DNA of 50,481 bases from Streptomyces sp. SBT349 (GTDB taxonomy: Bacteria; Actinomycetota; Actinomycetes; Streptomycetales; Streptomycetaceae). Shown here piece after piece: positions 24,784-32,318 of this stretch (positions within the stretch are counted from its first letter, which is position 1; every line of letters starts with the position of its first letter). A model generated the notes under the pieces. It was not told where the DNA came from, ran no database searches, and saw only the letters and a program-made list of their open reading frames with translations. The DNA lies in the NCBI RefSeq assembly GCF_001083795.1, contig NZ_LAVK01000010.1:1-50481 (forward strand), read 5' to 3'. A program made the translations under genes and the position numbers.

Positions 24784-24861
24784 CGAGTCGACCGGCCCAC
24801 CTCGTCCGCGGGGTTGGGGGGTCAAGCGTGGTCAAGCACTGCCACCCCAGGAAGGCTGTCG

Positions 24862-25722
24862 ATGCTTAAGCGCAGTTACCCCTCATTCCGCACCGTCCTC
24901 GGCAGGCACGACGTGGTCCGGCTGGCGGGCGCCCACCACGCGCTGAGCGGCGTCCTGGCGCAGGAGGCCGGCTTCGAGGCCGTGTGGTCGTCGAGCTTCG
25001 AGGTCTCCGCCGCGCGCTGCCTCCCCGACGCGAGCATCCTCACCATGACGGAGTTCCTGGAGGCGGCCGCGAACCTCCAGAAGGCCCTCGACATCCCCGT
25101 CGTCGTCGACTGCGACACCGGATACGGCGGCAACTACAACGTGGCGCACATGGTCCACGAGTTCGAGGGCGCCGGCATCACCGCGGTGTGCATGGAGGAC
25201 AAGCTCTTCCCCAAGCTGAACAGCTTCGCGAACGGCAGCCAGGCCCTCCTTCCCATGACGGCCTTCGCGAGCAAGATCCAGACGGCCAAGGCGGTCCAGT
25301 CGACCGAGGACTTCTTCGTCATCGCCCGCACCGAGGCCCTGATCGCGGGCATGGAGATGGACGAGGCCGTCACCCGCTGCCAGGCCTACGCCGACGCCGG
25401 TGCCGACGCCGTGCTCATCCACTCCAAGCAGCCGACCAGGGACGAGGTGCTCACCTTCCTGGACCGGTGGGACGACCGCGTACCGGTGGTCATCGTCCCC
25501 ACCACCTACCCGGACTGGCACATCGACGAGGTGTGCGCGGCCGGCGTCTCGGTGGTCATCTACGCCAACCACGGCATGCGCGCCACGCTGTCCGCGCTGC
25601 GCAAGACCTACCGGGCCATCTACGAGGCCGGCAACACCACGGCGCTGGAACCGGAGATCGCCTCGGTCCGCGACATCTTCGACCTCCAGCGGATGGCCGA
25701 CTGGCAGAAGCTCGACGCGTGA
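24862..25722 (+). CDS. pepM: Phosphoenolpyruvate phosphomutase
   Basis: A 286-residue isocitrate-lyase/PEP-mutase family protein. The diagnostic mutase motif EDKxFPKxNS is present as EDKLFPKLNS (residues 112-121), distinguishing it from lyases and PEP-mutase-like hydrolases. VVVDCDTGYGGNYN carries the Mg-binding Asp region and VIARTEALIAGMEMDEA follows. It rearranges phosphoenolpyruvate to phosphonopyruvate, forming the C-P bond, which is the first committed step of nearly all phosphonate natural products. It starts at ATG 24862, eight bases after GGAAGG, and leads the right arm of the cluster. The family call is very secure. Confidence 0.96.
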   Translation: MLKRSYPSFRTVLGRHDVVRLAGAHHALSGVLAQEAGFEAVWSSSFEVSAARCLPDASILTMTEFLEAAANLQKALDIPVVVDCDTGYGGNYNVAHMVHEFEGAGITAVCMEDKLFPKLNSFANGSQALLPMTAFASKIQTAKAVQSTEDFFVIARTEALIAGMEMDEAVTRCQAYADAGADAVLIHSKQPTRDEVLTFLDRWDDRVPVVIVPTTYPDWHIDEVCAAGVSVVIYANHGMRATLSALRKTYRAIYEAGNTTALEPEIASVRDIFDLQRMADWQKLDA

Positions 25723-25774
25723 GCCTCCCGCACGTGTGCAACCGACCGACCCGGACTTGAGAGAGCAGGGCCGC

Positions 25775-26425
25775 ATGATCGTCTCACTGGTGGGGCCCGA
25801 CGGGGCCGGCAAGTCGACCGTGTCCCGCCTCGCCACCGAGCGGCTGTCCGCCGGCGGCGTCCGGATCGAACGGGTGGACCGCTGGGACATCGTGGACAAC
25901 CCGGCCTACCCGGCGACCCGTTTCATGAAGCCCGACGTCCCCGACACCCGGCTCTGCGTCGCCGAGATGCCGGGCACGACCCGGTTCCTCTTCCTGATGT
26001 GGTCCATCTCCCACGCGCTCATGGGCCGCGTCCCGCCGACGGAGCAGGCGGGCACCGTCACGCTGCTGGACGGCTACTGGATGAAGCACGCCGCCAGCGA
26101 GATCGTCTACGGGCTGGACCGCTCCTGGGCCGAGGGCGTCGTCTCCGCCCTCCCCCAGTCCGGGCGGGCCCTCTACCTGCGTCTGGAGCCGAAGCGGGCC
26201 TGGGAGCGGAAGGCCGGGAAGGACGTCGTCCCCTACGAGTGCGGGATGGACCCCGACTGCGCGCAGGTCAGCTTCGAGTCGCACCAGGGCCGCATCCTGG
26301 AGGTGCTCGACGACTGGGCCGAGCGGTTCGGGTGGCTGACCATCGAGGCCGACGCGCCCCTGGACGACGTGGTGCGCCGGGTCGTCTCGGAGATCTCCGG
26401 GCCGGCAGCGGCGGCGGAGCGGTGA
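25775..26425 (+). CDS. Thymidylate-kinase-like P-loop kinase
   Basis: A 216-residue protein with the Walker A motif LVGPDGAGKSTVSRLA at its N-terminus and the overall layout of dTMP kinase (VTLLDGYWMKHAAS in the DRY/H region, ALYLRLEPKRAWERK in the lid region). It is too divergent to be the housekeeping enzyme. It lies between pepM and a FomA-like kinase, with a GTGA overlap to the latter. A nucleoside-monophosphate-kinase fold could phosphorylate a phosphonate or its monophosphate, for biosynthesis or self-protection in the manner of FomA/FomB. That role is inference. Confidence 0.82.
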   Translation: MIVSLVGPDGAGKSTVSRLATERLSAGGVRIERVDRWDIVDNPAYPATRFMKPDVPDTRLCVAEMPGTTRFLFLMWSISHALMGRVPPTEQAGTVTLLDGYWMKHAASEIVYGLDRSWAEGVVSALPQSGRALYLRLEPKRAWERKAGKDVVPYECGMDPDCAQVSFESHQGRILEVLDDWAERFGWLTIEADAPLDDVVRRVVSEISGPAAAAER

Positions 26426-28437
26426 GCGCGCCGGCCTCGGCCCCGCCCTCCGCGCGGCCGGGTGCGCCCCGCACCCTCGTCGTCAAGGTCGGCGGCAGCC
26501 TGGTCTCCGACAAGCGCACGGCCGACCACCTCGACACCGCGGCCGTCCGGCACTACGCGACGCTCGTCGCCGACCTGGTGCGCACCTTCCCCGGCCGGAC
26601 GGTGTTCGTGGCCGGCGGCGGCGCCCTGGGACACGGAGCCGTCCGGGACCTGGACGCCGCCGACGGGTTCGCCGCCCTGGAGCTCACCCACGCGACGTTC
26701 GCCGTCAAATGGGCCTGGGCGACGGCCTTCCGCGAGGCCGGCATCCGGGCCATGCCGCTCCAGGTCGCGGCCATGTGCCGGGACCGCCCGGAGGGGACCG
26801 CCGCGGACCTGGGCGTCCTGCGGGGACTCCTGGCCGAGGACGTGCTGCCGGTGCTGTCCGGCGACTGCATTCTGAGCGCCGGTCCAAGGCTGCGGATCTA
26901 CGGCAGCGACCACGTGCCGGGCATGATCCTCGACGAGGACCTGGCCCCCGTACGGATCGTGACCCTGACCGATGTCCCCGGCATCCTGACCGGCTCCGCC
27001 CCGGACAGCCCCGTGCTGCCCCACGTGAGCCCCGACGACCCGGCGGCCGCGCACGCCCTGGTGTGGGAGAGCGCTCCCTGGGACACCAGCGGCGCCATGC
27101 GCGGCAAGGTCGACGCGATGACGGCGCACGCCCGGCGCGGAGCCGAGTGCGTGATCACTCGCGGCGACCGCGACGCCACCTCGCTGCGCCACCTGTTCGC
27201 GCCGATGAGCAGCTGGCCCGCGGAGGTGCCGCACACCCTGATCTCCAGGACGCCTCCCGGCCGTTCCTTCCCGTCCCCCCGTCGACCCGCCTCTGAGGAG
27301 GTCTCCGGAGTGTCCGCCACGACGCCCCCGCCCGCCGCCGGCCGCTTGGTGCTGCTCAACCCGGGCCCGGTCAATGTCCACGAGGACGTGCGGGCCGCCC
27401 TGACCACGCCCGACCAGTGCCACCGCGAGCCCGAGGCCGCGGAGCTGATGACCCGGGTGCGGGAGAAGGCCACCCGCGTCAGCGGCGGCGACGCCACCTT
27501 CACCTCCGTCCTGTTCGCCGGGTCGGGAACCGCCGCCCTGGAAGCCGCCTTCTCCTCCGTCGTCCCCGCCGACGGCCGCATCCTGATCCTCGACAACGGC
27601 AACTACGGCGAACGGCTGTGGCGCATCGTCGAGGTGCACGGCATACCGCGCCGCCGGATGGAGTTCGGCTGGTGCAACCCGATCGACCCGGCCGCCGTCG
27701 GCCGCGTTCTCGCCGAGGATCCGGGCATCACCCACGTCGGTCTCGTCCACCACGAGACCAGCACCGGCATGCTCAACCCGCTGCGGGAGATCGGGGCCGT
27801 GGTCGCCGAGCACGGCCGGCAGTTCGCCGTCGACGCCATCAGCAGCCTCGGTTCGGAACGGCTCGATCTCCGGTCGGATCACATCGACTGGTGCGTCGGC
27901 ACCGCCAACAAGTGCCTGGAGGGACTGCCCGGCGTCAGCTTCGTGACCGCTCCGCGGCACCGGCTGGAGGCGCTGGAGAACGTCCCCGCCCACACCTTCT
28001 ACCTCGACCTCGGCGGCCACTTCCGCTCCCAGGACCGCCTGAACGCCCCCCTCTTCACGCCCGCCCTCCAGGTCATGAACGCGCTGGACAAGGCCCTGGA
28101 CCGCGCGCTCGACGAAGGCGCCGAGGGACGCGGCGCCCGCTACGCCGCGCTCGCCGGGCAGCTCCGCGACGGCCTCGCGGAGCGGGGCGCCCGCTTCCTG
28201 CTGCCCGCCGCGCATCGCGCGAACTCCGTGACGAACGTGTACGTGCCCGACGGCATGACGTACGAGGACCTGCACGACGGCCTGAAGGCCGAGGGATACG
28301 TCATCTACTCCACCCAGGAACAGCTGAGGCACGTCTTCCGGGTCGCCAACATGGGGTGTCTCGACAGCGACGACATCGCGGGCTTCCTCGCCGCGTACGA
28401 CCGCGTGGTCGCCAAGTACGCGGGCCGGGGCGCCTGA
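26422..28437 (+). CDS. FomA/IPK-like kinase fused to a PhnW-type aminotransferase
   Basis: One open frame of 671 codons from GTG 26422, overlapping the previous stop. Residues ~15-280 are an amino-acid-kinase-fold enzyme of the isopentenyl-phosphate-kinase/FomA branch: LVVKVGGSLVSDK, VAGGGALGHGAVRDL with the catalytic His, LSGDCILSAGPRLRIYGSDH and TDVPGILTG. From about residue 297 it is a class V aminotransferase like 2-aminoethylphosphonate-pyruvate transaminase: LLNPGPVNVHEDVR, VLFAGSGTAALEA, VGLVHHETSTGMLNP, AVDAISSLGSE, and the PLP lysine in GTANKCLEGLPGVSFV (residue 497). FomA phosphorylates fosfomycin, so the kinase may modify the phosphonate. The transaminase may aminate phosphonolactaldehyde or a derived ketone. 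A strong internal ribosome site allows separate translation of the second half. Confidence 0.85.
   Translation: MSAPASAPPSARPGAPRTLVVKVGGSLVSDKRTADHLDTAAVRHYATLVADLVRTFPGRTVFVAGGGALGHGAVRDLDAADGFAALELTHATFAVKWAWATAFREAGIRAMPLQVAAMCRDRPEGTAADLGVLRGLLAEDVLPVLSGDCILSAGPRLRIYGSDHVPGMILDEDLAPVRIVTLTDVPGILTGSAPDSPVLPHVSPDDPAAAHALVWESAPWDTSGAMRGKVDAMTAHARRGAECVITRGDRDATSLRHLFAPMSSWPAEVPHTLISRTPPGRSFPSPRRPASEEVSGVSATTPPPAAGRLVLLNPGPVNVHEDVRAALTTPDQCHREPEAAELMTRVREKATRVSGGDATFTSVLFAGSGTAALEAAFSSVVPADGRILILDNGNYGERLWRIVEVHGIPRRRMEFGWCNPIDPAAVGRVLAEDPGITHVGLVHHETSTGMLNPLREIGAVVAEHGRQFAVDAISSLGSERLDLRSDHIDWCVGTANKCLEGLPGVSFVTAPRHRLEALENVPAHTFYLDLGGHFRSQDRLNAPLFTPALQVMNALDKALDRALDEGAEGRGARYAALAGQLRDGLAERGARFLLPAAHRANSVTNVYVPDGMTYEDLHDGLKAEGYVIYSTQEQLRHVFRVANMGCLDSDDIAGFLAAYDRVVAKYAGRGA
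27295..27312 (+). promoter_or_regulatory. Internal ribosome site and GTG start for the transaminase half
   Basis: GAGGAGGT (27295-27302) lies seven bases before an in-frame GTG (27310), exactly where the PhnW-like domain begins. This is stronger than most ribosome sites in the window and suggests a free 375-residue transaminase is also made. A TGA at 27294-27296 is out of frame by one step, so an indel here would separate two genes. Confidence 0.65.
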
Positions 28438-28485
28438 CCGGGACGGACCGGAATGTCCTCACCACCGAGCAAGGAGGCTCAGCCC

Positions 28486-30714
28486 ATGCGTTCCCACCGA
28501 CTCGCTGTCGTCGGTGCCGGTCCCAGCTGCACCTACGTCCTGGAACGGCTCGCCGCGACGGTGACGGCGGCGGCCCGGCCGGTGCCGCTCGGCATCCATG
28601 TCTTCGACCGCTCCGGGCAGTTCGGCGCCGGGCAGGTGCACAGCACCGGCCAGCCGGTCACCAGCTACCTCAACCGTATCGTCGGCCAGGTGGCGTTCGC
28701 CGCCGACGAGACCGTGGTCGGCGCCGGCCCGCTGCTGCCGGAGCGGGACCGGCCCACCCTGCTCGAATGGTGCCGGGCCGAGTACGAGAGGACCGGGAAC
28801 CCGGTCTTCGACCTGGCCGCCGAGGACTGGCCGAAGCGTTACGTCCACGGCCTGGCGCTCGCCGACCAGTTCCAGCGGTACGTCCGCATGCTGAGGGGCG
28901 TCCCCGGCGTGGAGGTCCACCTGCACCACGCGGAGGTCGCCGACCTGGAGGATCTGCCGGACGGCCGCCTCGGCGTCGTCGACGGCGACGGGCAGCGCGT
29001 CCTCGACGCCGACCAGGTCCTCCTGCTGACCGGGCACTCCTCCAACGACCCGGCCCGCTACCCGAGGCAGACCGCGTGGGCCCGCTTCGCCGGGAACCAT
29101 CCGGCGGTCTTCATCCCCTCCGCCTACCCGCTGGAGGAGTCGCTGGAGCCCGGCCAGGCCGGCCCCGGCAGCACCGTGGGCTGCATCGGCATGGGGCTCA
29201 CGGGGATCGACGTCATCCTGCACCTGTCCGAGGGCCGCGGCGGGGTCTTCGAGGAGCGGCCCGACGGCACCCTCGCCTACCGGCCCTCCGGCCGCGAACC
29301 CGACTCGATCGTCATGTTCAGCCGCGCCGGGCTCTTCACCTTCGCCCGCCCCTACAACGCCAAGGAACGCAACCCCCGGGAGCTGGAGCACCGGGGCGTC
29401 TTCCTCACCGAGGAGGCGGTGCGCCGGCTGCGCCGGTCCGCGGGCGCTCCCGTCACGATCGGCGGCTTCGAGCAGCGGCAGCTGGACTTCCGCGACCACG
29501 TCTTCCCCGTGATCGTGCTGGAGATGGCGTACCTCTACTACGCCACCCTGCTGGGCGGTGTCTTCGGCCGGCGCCTGGAGGCCGCCGCCCGGCCCGCGTA
29601 CGAGGCGTTCCTCGCCGACGGCGGCCGCGGCGCCCCGTCCGACGCCTCCGTGCGCCGCCTGCTCGCCCCGCTGGAGGCCCTCGTCGACCAGGCCGCGGAG
29701 ACGGTCGACCCCCTCCTCTCCGGGGAGTCGGACCTCGCCGCGGCCAAGGAGCGCGACGGCGACGCCGAATCGCTGGTGCGCCGCTTCCTGGAGGTGGTCT
29801 TCGGCACGGAGCGGGCCGCCGCCATCGCCACGCGGCTCGACGACCCCGCGGGGCTGGCCGACGCCGTGGCGGCCGAGGAGTCCCCCTGGCGGCACCCGAA
29901 GACCGTCGCCGCCCAGCGCTTCTCCTGGGAACGGTCGATCCGCCCGATCGACCGCGGCGCGTTCGCCGCACCCGAGGAGTACCGGGAGGCGATGCTCGAC
30001 TTCCTCGACCTCGACCACCGCTGGGCCGCCCAGGACAACCTGACGAACCCGGCGAAGGCGGCCGCCGACGGAGTCTGGCGGGACCTGCGCGGCGTCCTCG
30101 CCGCCGCGGTCGACTTCGGCGGGCTGCACGCCGCGTCGCACCGCGACTTCCTCGACGTCTTCATGCGCCACCACAACAGGCTCTGCAACGGCGCCGCACT
30201 CGAAGTCATGGAGAAGATCCGCGCCTTGATCCGGTGCGGGCTCGTCGACGTCTCGGCCGGTCCCGGCGCGGACGTCACGCCGGACGAGCGGAGCGGGCGC
30301 TTCCTGGTGCGCGGCCCCGCCACCGGTGCCGTGCTGCCGGTCGACATCCTGGTGGACTCCCGGGTCCACCCCTTCGACGCCGAGAACGACATCCTGCCGC
30401 TCTACCCCAACCTGCTGCGACGTGGCCTCGTCCGGAAATGGCGCAACCCCGCGGCCGACGGGCCGGACCTGGCGCCGGGCGGCCTCGATCTCACCGAGGA
30501 CTTCCATCCGGTGCGTGCCGACGGGGAGGTGGACCAGCGGCTCACGCTGCTCGGTCCGCCCAGCGAGGGCGTGATGTTCTTCCAGCTGGGCGCCCTGCGC
30601 CCCCAGCAGAACCATCACGTCATGCAGGATATTCTCCGCTGGATACGGGAGTTCTGGGCGCAGGAGGCGATGGCCGGCGGGGCCGTCGGCACGCCCGTCG
30701 GCAGGGGAGCGTGA
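28486..30714 (+). CDS. FAD/NAD(P)-binding protein (NAD_binding_9 type)
   Basis: A 742-residue protein beginning at ATG 28486, eight bases after AAGGAGG. The N-terminal dinucleotide fold is LAVVGAGPSCTYVLERLAA, and VGCIGMGLTGIDVILHLSEG (~residue 230) is a second nucleotide-binding motif; this is the FAD-NAD(P)-binding family represented by large actinobacterial proteins of unknown reaction. The C-terminal half is helical, with VDILVDSRVHPFDAENDILPLYPNLLRRG near the end. Position after the kinase-transaminase gene (48-base gap) and before the mycothiol-dependent gene (4-base gap) puts it in the phosphonate operon. Oxidative tailoring, possibly N- or C-hydroxylation, is a guess. Confidence 0.82.
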   Translation: MRSHRLAVVGAGPSCTYVLERLAATVTAAARPVPLGIHVFDRSGQFGAGQVHSTGQPVTSYLNRIVGQVAFAADETVVGAGPLLPERDRPTLLEWCRAEYERTGNPVFDLAAEDWPKRYVHGLALADQFQRYVRMLRGVPGVEVHLHHAEVADLEDLPDGRLGVVDGDGQRVLDADQVLLLTGHSSNDPARYPRQTAWARFAGNHPAVFIPSAYPLEESLEPGQAGPGSTVGCIGMGLTGIDVILHLSEGRGGVFEERPDGTLAYRPSGREPDSIVMFSRAGLFTFARPYNAKERNPRELEHRGVFLTEEAVRRLRRSAGAPVTIGGFEQRQLDFRDHVFPVIVLEMAYLYYATLLGGVFGRRLEAAARPAYEAFLADGGRGAPSDASVRRLLAPLEALVDQAAETVDPLLSGESDLAAAKERDGDAESLVRRFLEVVFGTERAAAIATRLDDPAGLADAVAAEESPWRHPKTVAAQRFSWERSIRPIDRGAFAAPEEYREAMLDFLDLDHRWAAQDNLTNPAKAAADGVWRDLRGVLAAAVDFGGLHAASHRDFLDVFMRHHNRLCNGAALEVMEKIRALIRCGLVDVSAGPGADVTPDERSGRFLVRGPATGAVLPVDILVDSRVHPFDAENDILPLYPNLLRRGLVRKWRNPAADGPDLAPGGLDLTEDFHPVRADGEVDQRLTLLGPPSEGVMFFQLGALRPQQNHHVMQDILRWIREFWAQEAMAGGAVGTPVGRGA

Positions 30715-30718
30715 GGGT

Positions 30719-31441
30719 TTGTCGAGCACGGCCACCACATCGGGTGAACTGCGCGCGCGGATCGGCGAGATCACGGACACCCACGCCCGGCTGCTCGCGG
30801 ACGCCGCCGCGATCGACGACGCGGCGGCACGCGAGGCCACCGGGCTGCCGGGCTGGACCCGGGGGCACGTCCTGACCCACCTCGGCGACCTGGCCCGCGC
30901 CTTCGCCCGGCAGGCCCGACGCGCCCCCGAGGGCCGCCGCGTCGAGGTCTACGACGGCGGCCGTCCTGGCCGGGACGCCGCCATCGAGCGGGGCGCGCCG
31001 CGGCCCGCGGCGGCGCTCCGGGAGGCCCTGGAGGACGGGCTCACCCAGCTGGAGCGGGCCTGGGCCGAGCTCACGGAGGCGGACTGGAGCCTGCCCTGCG
31101 CCTACCGGGACTCCGACCTGCTGGCGACCCAGCTGTGCTGGTGGCGCGAGGTGCACATCCATTACGCCGACCTCGGCATCGGCTACCGCCCGGAGGACTG
31201 GAGCGATCCCCTCGGCCGGCATGTCATCGGCCACCTCCTGCCCCGGCTGCCCGCGGACCGCACCACCGTCCTGCTCGCCGCCGATACCGGCCGCCGCTGG
31301 GAGCACGGCACGGGCGCGCCGGTCACCGTTCAGGGCACCCAGAACGCCCTGGCCGCCTGGCTCGCCGGGCGCCGGGCCACCCGGCAGCCGGAGGCGCGCG
31401 AACCCGGCACCGCGCCACCGGAGCTCGGCCCCTGGCCCTGA
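30719..31441 (+). CDS. Maleylpyruvate-isomerase-family mycothiol-dependent enzyme
   Basis: A 240-residue DinB-like four-helix protein starting at TTG 30719, four bases after the flavoprotein stop. Metal-site residues of the MDMPI family are visible: GHVLTHLGDLARAF near residue 45 and WWREVHIHYADLGIG near residue 140 (His, Glu, His). Such proteins bind a divalent metal and use mycothiol as cofactor for isomerisation or S-transfer. In a phosphonate operon it could detoxify an electrophilic intermediate, such as an epoxide or aldehyde, with mycothiol. The family call is good; the reaction is unknown. Confidence 0.85.
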   Translation: MSSTATTSGELRARIGEITDTHARLLADAAAIDDAAAREATGLPGWTRGHVLTHLGDLARAFARQARRAPEGRRVEVYDGGRPGRDAAIERGAPRPAAALREALEDGLTQLERAWAELTEADWSLPCAYRDSDLLATQLCWWREVHIHYADLGIGYRPEDWSDPLGRHVIGHLLPRLPADRTTVLLAADTGRRWEHGTGAPVTVQGTQNALAAWLAGRRATRQPEAREPGTAPPELGPWP

Positions 31442-31507
31442 CCGGACCGCTCCGCCACCACCCTCACCCGACACGCCCCGACACGCCCCGACAAGGAGAC
31501 GACCGGC

Positions 31508-32149
31508 ATGCCCGCACAGGCACAGACGCTCAGCGGTGACACCAGCCTGGTGCTGCCCGAGTTCGACACGCCTCCCCAGGACCCGTACCCGCTGCTGACG
31601 TCCTGGCTGGAGTCGGCCGTGGAGCGCGGCATCCGGGAGCCGCACGCCGCCGTGCTGGCCACCTCGGACGGTTCGGGCCGGGTGTCGAGCCGCGTGCTCC
31701 TGGTCAAGGAGGCCGACGAGCGGGGCCTGGTGTTCACCAGCTCCCGGGGAAGCCGCAAGGGGCAGGACCTCGCCGTCGAGCCCTGGGCGTCGCTGACCTT
31801 CTACTGGCGCGAGACGCTCCAGCAGCTCACCGTGCAGGGGCCGGTGGAGACCCTGGCCGCCGAGGAGTCGGACGACCTGTTCGCCCGGCGGCCGCTCGCC
31901 GCCCAGGCGACCACGGCGGTCTCCCGGCAGAGCCGCACCCTCGATGACGAGGACGGCCTCAAGGCCCGCGCGGCCTCCCTGGCCGAGTCCGGCGGCCCGG
32001 TGTCCCGCCCCGAGGAGTGGACCGGCTACCGGCTGGTTCCGCAGGTCGTCGAGTTCTGGTACGGCAGCCCGGACCGGCTGCACCGGCGCCTGCGCTACGA
32101 CCGGGGCTCGGACGCCGCTGCCTGGACCCACCGGAGGCTCCAGCCCTGA
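31508..32149 (+). CDS. Pyridoxamine-5'-phosphate-oxidase-family flavoprotein
   Basis: A 213-residue FMN-binding split-barrel protein close to PdxH/PhzG. PHAAVLATSDGSGRVSSRVLLVK, FTSSRGSRKGQDL, ASLTFYWRETLQQLTVQG and VVEFWYGSPDRLHRRLRY match the FMN-binding and C-terminal substrate segments. It starts at ATG 31508 behind AAGGAGAC. In this gene cluster it could oxidise an intermediate, as PhzG does, or recycle PLP for the aminotransferase. PdxH-like function is the conservative reading. Confidence 0.88.
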   Translation: MPAQAQTLSGDTSLVLPEFDTPPQDPYPLLTSWLESAVERGIREPHAAVLATSDGSGRVSSRVLLVKEADERGLVFTSSRGSRKGQDLAVEPWASLTFYWRETLQQLTVQGPVETLAAEESDDLFARRPLAAQATTAVSRQSRTLDDEDGLKARAASLAESGGPVSRPEEWTGYRLVPQVVEFWYGSPDRLHRRLRYDRGSDAAAWTHRRLQP

Positions 32150-32318
32150 CAGCCACGGCAGGCCGGGCTTCCGGAGGTGCTTGCCTTCGCCCGGTCAAGG
32201 CTTGCCGCGGTGCCTGTACGATGAAAGGCCGTCGGGCACCCCTCGCATGTCCGGCTTCCGGGGCCCGCCCAGCGCTCTGACCGGGGAGTCTGCGCACGAA
32301 CCTCACGAAGAGGTGGAG

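Noticed and set aside
25775..26425. A housekeeping thymidylate kinase
   Set aside because: It is divergent outside the P-loop and is coupled to a FomA-like kinase in a pepM operon.
28459..30840. A 793-codon minus-strand frame opposite the flavoprotein
   Set aside because: It mirrors the codon pattern of the real gene and has no domain signature.
27417..30875. A 1152-codon plus-strand frame
   Set aside because: It overlaps the transaminase and flavoprotein genes in another frame and is almost entirely Arg, Pro, Gly and Ala; it is a GC artefact.
19171..32149. A standard phosphonoacetaldehyde/2-aminoethylphosphonate pathway
   Set aside because: The PhnW homologue suggested it, but no thiamine-diphosphate decarboxylase is in the window, while a hydroxyacid dehydrogenase, PGK-like and ArgC-like set is complete.
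1..32149. A fosfazinomycin-like cluster
   Set aside because: The idea came from phosphonate plus possible N-N genes, but I see no hydrazinosuccinate-type or glutamylhydrazine transfer genes in the window.
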